DNA from: a bacterium ADurb.Bin157
Lineage (GTDB): Bacteria > Muiribacteriota > Ozemobacteria > Ozemobacterales > Ozemobacteraceae
Direction of reading: 5' to 3'
Assembly (NCBI GenBank): GCA_002070375.1
Contig: MWDD01000023.1
Span: 1-38,206 of the forward strand
DNA length: 38,206 nt
The position numbers were made by a program, and so were the translations under genes. Below, piece by piece: positions 14,308 through 24,538 of the stretch. How positions within the stretch are numbered: the first letter of the stretch is position 1; every line of letters starts with the position of its first letter. The notes below the pieces were generated by a model. That model made no database searches, was not told the origin of the DNA, and saw only the letters and a program-made list of their open reading frames with translations.

Positions 14308-17300
14308 TTACTTTAGAACTGCGATTTTTTGAGTATATTTTGCCTTTTTCGACGGGTCAAACGGGTCTTTAACCTCAATCTTCGCAAAATACACGCCGTT
14401 AGCGACCTTTTTGCCCTTGCGATTCGTCAGATCCCAGCGGCATTCGTAGTCGAACATGCCCAGGCGCGCCTTCGCGGCACCGGTCATATCAATGTTGCGC
14501 TCGTTAGCCACCAGATGACCCGCCGTATCGTATATGCGTATGCGCACATCGTCGACACCTAAGGTATTGTCATTGGTTGTGAACCTGATTCGCACATTAT
14601 TACGCGCCGGGTTCGGGAATTGAACAATCTGATGTATTGTCAGACTGCCGATTACATCGAAACGAACAGATTCGCTGACCATAGTATTGCCGGCTTTGTC
14701 GCCCAATCTCAGGGCTATTTCGTGATCGCCGTTTGCCATAGCGGTTTCGGGAATGAATTTAACGGTGCCGCCTTCTTTATCGACCATCGCCGCGTATCGC
14801 TTCCCGTCAAGAATAACTTCGGCAGTATTAGCGTCAACGCCCGAACCGAACTCGTCAACCTTCCAAACAAACATAGGTCGTGTTTCTCTTATCGGAGCTG
14901 TCTTAAGATCGTTAACAAGCGCAGCTCTCGGCGGCATCGAATCTCGCAGAAGAGCATAGATTGCGCCCTTCCCTTCAAAATTCATCACACCTTCGACCAG
15001 CGAATAAGAAACCGGCTTCCAACCATTACCTTCGTCACAATACAGGCCGACGGCCGCATCTTTAGGCATTTCTTTAAGGCTCATAGAGATCGATTTGGCA
15101 AGCCTGCCCGCCGGAACAACCAGATTATAAGCGTATGACGCCACCGGAACCAGCTCTTCGAGGGCCCTGTCAACACTTTCGCTCTGAGCCGTCACGCTGC
15201 CTCTCAAAGACATTTTGCGTGATGCGGTAACTTCGTTTGCATGAGCGCTTTCTAAGCTTTCGGGCATCAAAAGAACCATAGAATCGGCCTTAAGAACTCC
15301 GGGCTCAAACACCGCGACCATCTTTTCGTCGTGAGACATGACCGAGGCTCTCACAGAGCTGTTTACAAAGGCCGTGGTGAAATAAATCGTTCTGACCGCT
15401 TCGTTGCCGTTCGCGTCTGAGGCTACGGCTTTTATGGTGGCAACACCCGAGAAACTGCTGTTCAAGTGCGTGCCGCCGCTGTAAATGTATTTGTAAGTGC
15501 CCACAGCTGTTGAGGTTACAAGCTTCAAAGTGGTCGACACCGCCGTAGAGCCGCTTTGTGCAACTGTCACCAGCGGGTCGCCGCCCAATGCCTCGTCTGA
15601 ACCCAGCAAAATCGTTATGTCAAACTCATTTGCGGGGTTGCTAAACGCGCTCAATGTTATGTTCGGAGCGGTTACGTCGCGCCCCACAAAGCTTATGGTG
15701 CTTGAACCCTTGTTGCCGAATGAGTCGGTTATATTAGATGCCGTTACAGTGTAGGTTACAGAGTCACTCAGGTCAGACGAGACAGTAAGCTTAACCGTCT
15801 TCACGTCTGCGCCCTTGGCAACCGAATCTACGACCATAATGCTGCCGTCGCTTGTCGTGAATACGTAGTTCAGCGGGTTCAACGACGGTGAGCTCGTTAC
15901 ATTAAGAGCAAACACGACTTGTTCGTCAAATACCAAATTCAATTCGCGCTGACTTGTTACACCGTCATAGGTCGGAGCGCCAACCAACTGCGGGCCCATC
16001 GCGTCTACCGTGAAGTGCCCTGTGTTGTAGCCCGCGCCGATGGTATCGCCTTCGGCGGTCATAATCGAGTCGGGTATTATTGTTACCAGATATTCGTTAT
16101 TGTGCATTGCTGCAGTGAAGTTAGCGCTGAAAGTTGCCACAATCGCCTTGCTGTTGTTCGGGTCGATAGCAGCCGAATCAAATGCTAAACCGGTGATTCC
16201 GAAATAGCTTGAAACCGGAGTCAAAACCTGTGTCGGGCTGATATCATGGCTGAACGCCAGCCTAAGGCCCCGGGTTCCTACCTGCGCTGCGCTTTCGAGC
16301 TTGAACACAGACTTAACAACGCTTACATTGTTGTTATCGCTGTAAGTCGCTTCGTTTCCGGCCAAATCGCAGACCACGATTCTGTAGGTGCCGTCGTTCA
16401 CTAAGTTGCCGCCGCTGTCTTTGCCGTCCCATATAGCGTAGAGCTTGGTTCCGTTAACATCGGCAGCGGGCCGTTCTTTGATAGTAAGTTCTTTAAGCAG
16501 AGTCGAACCTGACATAACTTTCACATAACCGGTGCCGTCCGCAATGGTGGCGCCGCTCTCGCTTATGCTGAAGTAGATATAGTTTCTGTTCGAGTTGAAG
16601 CTTGTCACCGCGAAGCTGTCGTCTTCGTCTAAGGTCAGGTTTTTACCCTTGCGATACATTTTAATGTCGGTTATGACCGGAGCAACTTTATCGATAACAT
16701 ATGTCGCAGAGCTTATTTCAGTCGTATTAGTGGTCATGACGCCCAAATTGCCCGCCATATCCACAACACTCAAGAAATATTCGCCGTCTGCCAAAGGTGT
16801 ACCGTTATTGTCTTTACCCTCAAAGTTAAGCGAGAATACTGTTCCGACGCTGTTACTCATAGAATAGAGCTGATACCCCACACTGCTGCCGTAAAGTCGC
16901 ATTCTTAAGCCTTCAGCCGCAGAAAGCGTAGTTTCTATTTTTGCGGTCGAATTCGCGTAAACTTTGCCGGCCGCGTCTTTTCTCAAAGTCGGGAACGTCC
17001 AGGGTGTTACAACTCTCGGCGCAAACGTGTCATATATAATTGTTCCGCGGCTGCTGCCTTCGTTACCTGCCAGGTCATAGAAGCGCACTTCGTAGGTCGT
17101 GGCGCCTCTTACCTCAACCGGAGGATTACCGTTAATGCGACCGTCCCATTCCGCATACCAGCTGCTTCCGGCCGGGCTGGGCTGTGCCATTAGCGTAGCC
17201 ACGGGAGTTCCGCCGTTTACCGCGTAAATAGCTATGGTTCCCGTTGCATCATCAGGCTGTGTAACGAAGTTTATCGTAATAGTGGCTATACCGTCGCCCA

Positions 17301-20300
17301 CATTGTTGTTCAAGTCATTATAATCACCGTCTATGACACTGCTGACCATGGGGCTGAAGTAACTGCCCACAACGCTGTCAGTCACACTGTTCGCAGTTGT
17401 GCATCTCAGCGTAGAAACAGTCATAGACTCGATATCCGGGCCTTTAGATTTAATTGTTACAACCTGATCGGCAGCACTCAACTCTTTTTCGCCGCCCACG
17501 TTGCCCGCTTCGTCAGTTCCGCCGGTTACGACGAATCTTGCCAGACCCTGCATTGTGTTCGCGTTAAAAGCAGATGAGTTAGTGTATTCAGCCGTATAAC
17601 TGTCTTTCCAGATTCCGCGGCCAAAGGTCATAACGGTGTTTGTTCCGTTCATAAGCCTTAACGCCGGGTTGCTCGTAGTGTTCATAGGCTCAGAGAAGGT
17701 AACCGTAACCTTTAAGTTGCCGGCCGCCAAAACACCTATAACGTTCACAGGCTGCATAGTTATCAGGTTAGTTGCGGTGGCGTTAACAGCTGTCGGCTTG
17801 CAGTTATCGAGTTCCATGCTGTAACTCGCTGTCTGGTCGAAACCGTAAGTGTAAGCGGCGGAATCCTTCTTTTTGCTCAGGTCGAATGTCTGCGAGGCCA
17901 CGTTGAAACCTGTGGCGTCTGATGCCAAAGTTTCGTTTCCGAATATATCTTTGAAGCCGTCTAAGTAAATCATTACAGGCTCACGGTCGATGGTCCCGTC
18001 CTGCAATAAACTCGAAGAGCTTGTAAACCTGATTGCAGTGCGCATCAAACCGCCCTGATTATGATCAACCCAGCTCACAAAGGCACCGGTGTCGATCGGC
18101 GACGCGCTCGCCTTAAGTGTAAGACTGCCCAGATCCCAGTCAGACTGCCTATAAAGATACATATTCGGCCTGACCGTTCTGTCTATGGGTATCTTCACGT
18201 CTGTGGCCAAATCCGCCGTGTTAAAAGCGATTTCATAATACAGATTGCCTGCGGGCTGCCCCTTAAACAACCCCGTATTATCTTTGCTTATCGGCATTAT
18301 CGCAACACTGTGAACGCGCGGCTTGTTTTCGTAGACCGAGCCCACAGTAGGCTGCGTGAAGGGCAGCAATTCAGCCGTGTTGCTGTATTGATCAGGATAA
18401 GCCTCACTGCCGTTGCCCCACAAATCTTTAAACGCGCTGCCGTTGCAATGCAGATAAAAATCTTTTGTGCCCCATGTGAGCATAACTTTGACCGCATCGG
18501 GTTCAAGAGGAATGCGAACAGTTGTAGACGCGTAATCGGTGTTCATTTCTTTGAACTTTGTCCAGTTTACTACCTTAGTCGAAGTTTGTGTGGAAGTTCC
18601 TAACGAAAGGTAGCTGCCGGTGCTCAAGTTGGCGGTGCTGCACAGCACTACTCCCGAAAGATCCGCAGGCAGTGTTCTGGGCAAATCGCTTCCGCTGTAA
18701 CCATTTTGATATATTCTCATTTTGCGGCCGTTTGAGCTTATAGTAAGCACAGGGTTCGCAGGGTCAGAGAAGTCAAGGTGAGTAACACCCAAACCAAATG
18801 TTTCGGTCATAGGTGTGAAGGCGGCCGCAATCGAACGTGCAGGCAGAATTTCGTTAACTCTGTTGCCCAAATCGTCGCGAATAAGCGGCGTAACCTTATT
18901 GTCGGTAACACTCAAGTGCATCTGAGTAGCTCTGTTGCCGTATGTTATGGCAAGCCACTGTTTTGTGGCATCAGAGATACGCACTCTTACGGTGTTAATC
19001 GCGGCAACACCGCTTTGGTCGGCCTGAATGTAGGTATCGCCCAAAAATTCGTTGTTAAGTCTGTAGCGATTCAACAATGTTTCGTTTGAAGAACCTCGGT
19101 TATACCATACTGCCAAACGATTCAAAGTTGCAGTGCTTATAGATTCATACTTAATATTCTTGTCGAATGTCAAATATATGAAATCTGCTTCGTCCGCGTC
19201 GGCTCCGTTATATGAGCCGCTTATCAAGTTCGGGCGCAACAGGTAATCGGCGTAAGTAGTTACGGTGGTGGTTGTCAGACGAGGAACCGGAACAAGCCAG
19301 TTGCCGCCCCTGTCGCGGGCTATAGGTCTGTGATCCGCATCTTCGCCGGTCGCCGAATCGTCGTTCGCGATTGACACATAAAGCAAAGTAGCGTTCCAGT
19401 CTGCTATTTTACCGCTCGTTGCCGTGCCTAACTTAATCTTGATTTCGCTTGTGGGCTGATTGCCGCTGATAAGCAGATCGTTGGTAAGAGAACTGACTTC
19501 GGTATAATAACCGCTCGAGATATCTTTGTGATCAGAAGTTCGCCCTATGCGCAGCGAAGTTGAATAATCAAAGCTCTGAGGCACAATGGGTTCGCTGAAG
19601 AACAAAGTCAAAACCGAAGCGTTATTTTCATCACCGTATCGCGCCGAAACAAGCTCGGGGCGCTTGCTGTCAATGGCAACCCGACAATAAACATCGGCAA
19701 CCATATCGCGGTTGCCCGCCGCGTCTACCACATAGACAGGCAGTGTGTGAGTTGCAAACTCAGCGGTGCGGGCATCGTAGGTAATGGGGTAATGAACCCT
19801 TCCGCTCTCTAACGATGTGCCGTCGATAGTCGTAAAGTCGATATTGTTCGTGGTTGTAAGCATGTAAGTCGAAGTGCCGCCTATTGAAGACATATCAACA
19901 TAAGCGTAAGAATTCGGAACAAAGCCGTCGATAGTGGCTGAAATTTTTATGGTATCTGTCGCCAAACCGTCTGCAATATTCGCTATCCAGCGATATTGAG
20001 GGGCGTCAGGGCCCAAATCGTTGTTGTCGATTACTTCAATCTTAGTCGCTGCCTTAACAATAGCAGGAGGCACATTGTCGAAAGTAATGGTGGGCGAGAA
20101 TGCCCTGCGTGCGCCTTCGGTTACGTTGTCGGCATCGTCGGAAGCGATAATCTGAACGGCCAGAACCGCGCCGTCACATTTTGCCCAGACGTTGTAGTCC
20201 CCCGCGTCGGCATTTAGCGTGCCGGTGGCAACATCAAAGGTTGCGAACCAGGTCGAAGTATTGGGCTTTTTCATCATATAGCTGCGGTAGAAGGGAATGA

Positions 20301-23300
20301 AATTGCCGATGACATCACGCCCATAAAGCACCATAGTCGCTGACGCGGGGTCGTTGAAGTCGGTTATTTCACTCTCGACAGTAATATTATCGCCTATATT
20401 AACAATGTAAGGTGTCGGATTATCGCCGTTGCTTGAGTTTATTGTCAGCTTGTAACTATTCGACACCACGTTGGGCTTGATCGTATCAGCGGGGAAATAA
20501 TATCCGTCTTTGCTGCTTCCCACATAGCGCGCGGTGCCGATTGTGTAGTCTGTCGGATGCAGAACCACAAAAGTGAAACTGGCGTTGTCTGTGTCCATGC
20601 CGTGATTGCGGGTATCCGCAGCCACCGCCGTATATTCGCCCGTGTAAACCAGTGGCGAGGCCGGAGTTCGGCTCAACTCAAGCCAAACCGCTTTGGTGTC
20701 GCCGTCAACTTCATACTGAGTGCCGCCGATTACGGCGGGAGTATTGGTGTTTGCAAGACCTCTGATGTCTACAAGAACCTTTGCGGGCACATTAGGATCT
20801 TCGTTTGTAGTATAAAGATTATTAAACGCGCATGTAAATTTTACGGTATCTGTCGGGTTAATTATGCCGTTCGCGTCGGCACCCGGCGTAATATCGCTCT
20901 TCAACTCGGCGTAAGCGTATTTAAACGAAGGCACCTTTGACAGGAATATAATCGGAGAAGTGTTAACCACCGTTTTGTTGCCCGATTCGTCGGTTGCAAT
21001 TACGGTAAGCGGGCTGCGTGTGCCAAACGCGTCTCTTACTGTCCAAGAATATGTATATGTGTTGCTTGTGCTGCCCGGGAATATTGTCCAATCAGGGGGC
21101 GTCAAGCCGTTGGATCTGTAAAGCTCAGAGAAGTCTATAAAAGGCTCTAAGTTGTCATGATTATACAAAGTAACCTTAACCTGAACTATGTCGTTCAGAT
21201 TTGCTTCGCCCAAGGTTCCGTTGTCAGACGAAATTGTAATGGTTAAATCCTGAACTCTCGGCGGGAAGTTGTCCACTTTCAAATAGTTCGAGCTTGCAGC
21301 CGTTGTAATGTTTCCGTTAGGGTCTACCGCCCTGATGTTGGCATACACGTTTTCGCTGTTTGTAACGCCTTTTTTGGGCATAAATACCATTTCTGCCCTG
21401 TATCCGGTCGGGGTTTCGAGAACAGAAACGCTTTGAACGTTGGTATTTGTTTCGACCATTTCTTCGTAGCCGTTATAACCGAACTTGGTCAGGTCTACCG
21501 AGATTGTTCCCACCGCCGAATATTCAACGGTAAGTGTTACGGTATCGGTCGCAGAAATAACTTCTGTTGCGCTTCTTGCCCCAAGATTAACAATTCCGTT
21601 GCTGTTGTCGTCAGCGGAATGCACATAGCTCAAAGACGTAATTTCAATGGGGTAGTTGTCTACAAATATTTGATTTTCGTTGTAAAGATAGCTTTCATTG
21701 CCGGCATTGTCGGCAACGGTTACTTTAAACTTCATCAATTCGCCGTTAGTAGTGCCTTCTGTTACCACGTGCGAATAGCTGAACACGCCGTCGCCGGTGT
21801 CGTTCATCGCCTGTCTGCTACTGCCGCCAACTTTACTCAAGTTAATGAAGGGAACAGTGTAATCAGTGTGCGAGGTATCTACTTCGACGGTAAATGTCAA
21901 GGTTGTTCCTACCACTGCCATGTCGTATTTGGCTCCGCCGATAGTCGCTTTTCTTGTGGTTGAATTGGTTATCTGCACAAAGCTGTCTCTGAAAGTCGGA
22001 GCGACACAATCGACCTTAAAGGTCTGCGAGAGCGAGTTCATGGCGTTTCCGGCTTTATCGTATACTATAGCCGTAAAGACATAGCTTTGATTAGCCATTG
22101 AAGCGGCATTACATTCTTGTGTAACGTAATATCTTTTTCTTGTAACGTCATAAGAGGTATAAGGCAGAACAATCGCGCTCGATGAACCGATCATAGAGAG
22201 GTCCATGTGGCATGAGCCAAAATCGGCGTCGTCAACGGGAACGATAAATTCGAGCACATCGCCTATGTTTACGAAATCGGCGGAAGTTTTGTTGGTTAAG
22301 AAGTTAACGCCCATTGTTCCCACAACCGGGCCTCTGTTGTCTATGGGAACTGTGATGTTTCTATAAACCGCGTTGCCTGCGTTATCCACAGCCACAACTC
22401 TGAAATCTTCGTCGAAGTTTAAATCGCCGGCTTCCACAACTTTGCTGTAACTGTACCAGCCGCCGCCGTAAGACATTTGCACGTCAGCGTCGCCGCCTAA
22501 GGGTGTCATATCTATAGAAACGGTTTCTCCGTCGTGAATCATGGCAGCCGAACTGGCCAGCTGCACTCTGAACGTGACCCTGTCACCGATTCTGACATAT
22601 GGGTGATTTAACGGATTCAAAGCCGGTGTTACCGTGTATGTTGCGTTTTCGATAACCGGAGCTTCTGTATCTATGCTTATCGTATTCGTGAATGTAGACT
22701 TCTTATTACCGGCATCGTCAACAACGGTAATCGCGAAACTTTTGACGGCATCTATGCCCTTTCCCGAAGCATCTGAAGTTACGTAATGATTGAGCACATA
22801 AGTATCGTTCGCGGAAAGCATCATGGTTTCGCTCGCCGACCCGCCGATTTCGCTCAAATTCGCAGTGACAAAACCGTTGTCGATATTGCCCACAACAGCC
22901 GAAATTGCGATTTGGTCGCCGTTTTTAACGGGCTTGTTCGAGGTTGTGACGTTTATGACCTGGCCGCCGCTGATTGTGGGGGCGTAGTTATCGACGTAGT
23001 GCACGGGCATGGTAACCTGCGTCAGAGTGTTATTAGCCTTGTCTTTTGCCGTGACAACGAAGGCACGCGGCACATTGTTTTCGGAAGTGTAGTTAATGAT
23101 CGTGTATAGCAGCTCAAACGCCGATGTTGCAACGTTCGGAGAAGTCGAAAAGTCTCTGAAAGGAACGATTTGGTTCGAAGCGCCGCCGATGCCGCTTAAA
23201 TCGATGGTCAGGGTTACGTCTTTCATAACTTCGTTAGCGGCGGTTTTGCCTACGTTACCGTAAACGCGAACCACATCGCCGATAATCGCGGTATTAGCCA

Positions 23301-24405
23301 ATTCGCTTTTTTGAGGGGCGAGAATCTCGATCTGAAGAGCTTCAAAGAAAGGTTCGAGAGTATCGAGGTTAAAATAGTTGCTTGTTTTTTTGGTAACATT
23401 GCCCGCGTCGTCTGTGGCGGTGATCTCAAATCTGGTGCTGATAAGATCGATGTCGCGCTCGGTTACCGGGTGAGTGTATTCAAAAATGGCCATGCCGCCG
23501 GCAACTGACGAAATTTTTTCCATGACTACAGGCTGGTCCCCGAACAAATGGCTGTTAGAGGCCACAACGGTATCGTTGTCGTAATTGCCGATTACCGCTT
23601 GAATTCTTAAGGTGTCGCCCACGGTCACGTAGCTTTTACCTGCGGTCATATTCGCTACTGTAACAGAGTTAATCTGAGGCACAATCGTGTCAATGTCGAT
23701 TGCGATTTGTTTCCATGTTTTCGCGTTGCCCGCGTTGTCAATTGCGGTTACGGGAATAAGCACAGCGCTGCCTTCTTTGCCGACCGGAACTTTGCGCGTG
23801 AGGCGGTAGCCTGTGGCAGAAGTGGTGCCGGTAAAAGGATAGTTGGTGCTTAAGCCGATGCCGCTCAGATCGGCGTAAACAACGTCGTCGTCGTCAAAAT
23901 CAAGCTCGAGGTTGATTATTATATTGTCGCCTACGATGTAGGTGCTGTCTATACCTTTAGACTGAGTGGTGTCATTGATGGGCCCCACTCTTGAAGCCGG
24001 AGCTTTGTTGTCGACTCTTATGGTTCTGCTTAACGGTGTCGTGGTACCGTCGTCGGTAAACTCAAATGTTACCTGCTGGCCCAGATTTCCGTCGCTCGCG
24101 TCAACACTTCCCGCAGAAATTGTGAGAAGGGCAGAATATTTTGTCCCGGCTAACTGCCCTAAAGTCATAGACAGCCCCAAACCTTCGCACTGTACGTCGG
24201 GGTATTGTCCTGTGGTGTCTGTTGTCGTGCTCAAACAAGATATACTGAGCACGTCGCCGATTCCGGCAACACCGTCACCGTTTCTGTCAGACGACAAAAA
24301 CACGGTAGGCTGCGTTATCACAGCGTAGCTTGGCAGAGCGATCAGGAACAAGAACAAGAGCGTCACGCCGCCTAAGATAAATTTAGAAAATCTTTTATTC
24401 ACCAT
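14308..24405 (-). CDS. Giant Ig-like-repeat secreted surface protein (3365 aa) with FlgD/T9SS-like C-terminal domain
   Basis: GGAGG seven bases before ATG 24405 and a clear signal peptide (hydrophobic core about residues 11-26, cleavage near SYA) mark the start. Residues about 30-1575 hold roughly a dozen Ig/cadherin-like repeats of about 100-130 residues. They recur as a VDN.AP entry, a GD.I start, an acidic DLS.IGG motif, an A.DDAGN turn and the next IDT/VDN. Residues about 1575-2320 resemble SbsA/Big_5 Ig domains (LTLFFSEPI, VTVTFSEPMN). About 2320-2700 are FlgD-like (AEWDGRINGNPP, IWDGKDSGGNLVNDGTYRI). More Ig-like units follow to about 3160. The last about 115 residues (FPNPARNNVRIRF, IRIYDTAGHLV, GVYFAKIEV, end KIAVLK) match the FlgD_ig or type IX sorting-domain pattern. 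It is probably a cell-surface fibre or adhesin. The downstream TPR lipoprotein is likely its operon partner. No enzymatic domain was seen. Confidence 0.85.
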   Translation of the reverse strand: MVNKRFSKFILGGVTLLFLFLIALPSYAVITQPTVFLSSDRNGDGVAGIGDVLSISCLSTTTDTTGQYPDVQCEGLGLSMTLGQLAGTKYSALLTISAGSVDASDGNLGQQVTFEFTDDGTTTPLSRTIRVDNKAPASRVGPINDTTQSKGIDSTYIVGDNIIINLELDFDDDDVVYADLSGIGLSTNYPFTGTTSATGYRLTRKVPVGKEGSAVLIPVTAIDNAGNAKTWKQIAIDIDTIVPQINSVTVANMTAGKSYVTVGDTLRIQAVIGNYDNDTVVASNSHLFGDQPVVMEKISSVAGGMAIFEYTHPVTERDIDLISTRFEITATDDAGNVTKKTSNYFNLDTLEPFFEALQIEILAPQKSELANTAIIGDVVRVYGNVGKTAANEVMKDVTLTIDLSGIGGASNQIVPFRDFSTSPNVATSAFELLYTIINYTSENNVPRAFVVTAKDKANNTLTQVTMPVHYVDNYAPTISGGQVINVTTSNKPVKNGDQIAISAVVGNIDNGFVTANLSEIGGSASETMMLSANDTYVLNHYVTSDASGKGIDAVKSFAITVVDDAGNKKSTFTNTISIDTEAPVIENATYTVTPALNPLNHPYVRIGDRVTFRVQLASSAAMIHDGETVSIDMTPLGGDADVQMSYGGGWYSYSKVVEAGDLNFDEDFRVVAVDNAGNAVYRNITVPIDNRGPVVGTMGVNFLTNKTSADFVNIGDVLEFIVPVDDADFGSCHMDLSMIGSSSAIVLPYTSYDVTRKRYYVTQECNAASMANQSYVFTAIVYDKAGNAMNSLSQTFKVDCVAPTFRDSFVQITNSTTRKATIGGAKYDMAVVGTTLTFTVEVDTSHTDYTVPFINLSKVGGSSRQAMNDTGDGVFSYSHVVTEGTTNGELMKFKVTVADNAGNESYLYNENQIFVDNYPIEITSLSYVHSADDNSNGIVNLGARSATEVISATDTVTLTVEYSAVGTISVDLTKFGYNGYEEMVETNTNVQSVSVLETPTGYRAEMVFMPKKGVTNSENVYANIRAVDPNGNITTAASSNYLKVDNFPPRVQDLTITISSDNGTLGEANLNDIVQVKVTLYNHDNLEPFIDFSELYRSNGLTPPDWTIFPGSTSNTYTYSWTVRDAFGTRSPLTVIATDESGNKTVVNTSPIIFLSKVPSFKYAYAELKSDITPGADANGIINPTDTVKFTCAFNNLYTTNEDPNVPAKVLVDIRGLANTNTPAVIGGTQYEVDGDTKAVWLELSRTPASPLVYTGEYTAVAADTRNHGMDTDNASFTFVVLHPTDYTIGTARYVGSSKDGYYFPADTIKPNVVSNSYKLTINSSNGDNPTPYIVNIGDNITVESEITDFNDPASATMVLYGRDVIGNFIPFYRSYMMKKPNTSTWFATFDVATGTLNADAGDYNVWAKCDGAVLAVQIIASDDADNVTEGARRAFSPTITFDNVPPAIVKAATKIEVIDNNDLGPDAPQYRWIANIADGLATDTIKISATIDGFVPNSYAYVDMSSIGGTSTYMLTTTNNIDFTTIDGTSLESGRVHYPITYDARTAEFATHTLPVYVVDAAGNRDMVADVYCRVAIDSKRPELVSARYGDENNASVLTLFFSEPIVPQSFDYSTSLRIGRTSDHKDISSGYYTEVSSLTNDLLISGNQPTSEIKIKLGTATSGKIADWNATLLYVSIANDDSATGEDADHRPIARDRGGNWLVPVPRLTTTTVTTYADYLLRPNLISGSYNGADADEADFIYLTFDKNIKYESISTATLNRLAVWYNRGSSNETLLNRYRLNNEFLGDTYIQADQSGVAAINTVRVRISDATKQWLAITYGNRATQMHLSVTDNKVTPLIRDDLGNRVNEILPARSIAAAFTPMTETFGLGVTHLDFSDPANPVLTISSNGRKMRIYQNGYSGSDLPRTLPADLSGVVLCSTANLSTGSYLSLGTSTQTSTKVVNWTKFKEMNTDYASTTVRIPLEPDAVKVMLTWGTKDFYLHCNGSAFKDLWGNGSEAYPDQYSNTAELLPFTQPTVGSVYENKPRVHSVAIMPISKDNTGLFKGQPAGNLYYEIAFNTADLATDVKIPIDRTVRPNMYLYRQSDWDLGSLTLKASASPIDTGAFVSWVDHNQGGLMRTAIRFTSSSSLLQDGTIDREPVMIYLDGFKDIFGNETLASDATGFNVASQTFDLSKKKDSAAYTYGFDQTASYSMELDNCKPTAVNATATNLITMQPVNVIGVLAAGNLKVTVTFSEPMNTTSNPALRLMNGTNTVMTFGRGIWKDSYTAEYTNSSAFNANTMQGLARFVVTGGTDEAGNVGGEKELSAADQVVTIKSKGPDIESMTVSTLRCTTANSVTDSVVGSYFSPMVSSVIDGDYNDLNNNVGDGIATITINFVTQPDDATGTIAIYAVNGGTPVATLMAQPSPAGSSWYAEWDGRINGNPPVEVRGATTYEVRFYDLAGNEGSSRGTIIYDTFAPRVVTPWTFPTLRKDAAGKVYANSTAKIETTLSAAEGLRMRLYGSSVGYQLYSMSNSVGTVFSLNFEGKDNNGTPLADGEYFLSVVDMAGNLGVMTTNTTEISSATYVIDKVAPVITDIKMYRKGKNLTLDEDDSFAVTSFNSNRNYIYFSISESGATIADGTGYVKVMSGSTLLKELTIKERPAADVNGTKLYAIWDGKDSGGNLVNDGTYRIVVCDLAGNEATYSDNNNVSVVKSVFKLESAAQVGTRGLRLAFSHDISPTQVLTPVSSYFGITGLAFDSAAIDPNNSKAIVATFSANFTAAMHNNEYLVTIIPDSIMTAEGDTIGAGYNTGHFTVDAMGPQLVGAPTYDGVTSQRELNLVFDEQVVFALNVTSSPSLNPLNYVFTTSDGSIMVVDSVAKGADVKTVKLTVSSDLSDSVTYTVTASNITDSFGNKGSSTISFVGRDVTAPNITLSAFSNPANEFDITILLGSDEALGGDPLVTVAQSGSTAVSTTLKLVTSTAVGTYKYIYSGGTHLNSSFSGVATIKAVASDANGNEAVRTIYFTTAFVNSSVRASVMSHDEKMVAVFEPGVLKADSMVLLMPESLESAHANEVTASRKMSLRGSVTAQSESVDRALEELVPVASYAYNLVVPAGRLAKSISMSLKEMPKDAAVGLYCDEGNGWKPVSYSLVEGVMNFEGKGAIYALLRDSMPPRAALVNDLKTAPIRETRPMFVWKVDEFGSGVDANTAEVILDGKRYAAMVDKEGGTVKFIPETAMANGDHEIALRLGDKAGNTMVSESVRFDVIGSLTIHQIVQFPNPARNNVRIRFTTNDNTLGVDDVRIRIYDTAGHLVANERNIDMTGAAKARLGMFDYECRWDLTNRKGKKVANGVYFAKIEVKDPFDPSKKAKYTQKIAVLK

Positions 24406-24538
24406 TTTGGTTCCTCCGGGTGGAACTTATAATTCGAGTATTCAAAACGTATCATCGGCAGTTAGAGTAAAAAACCGTATAAAAAAAATAATCTTTTTTT
24501 TGATTAAATAATTAACGTGCTCTGTCGATTGCTATTTC

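Noticed and set aside
14329..24328. Many plus-strand frames of 60-180 codons opposite the giant gene
   Set aside because: All are antisense shadows of a single continuous 3365-codon frame with recognisable repeats.
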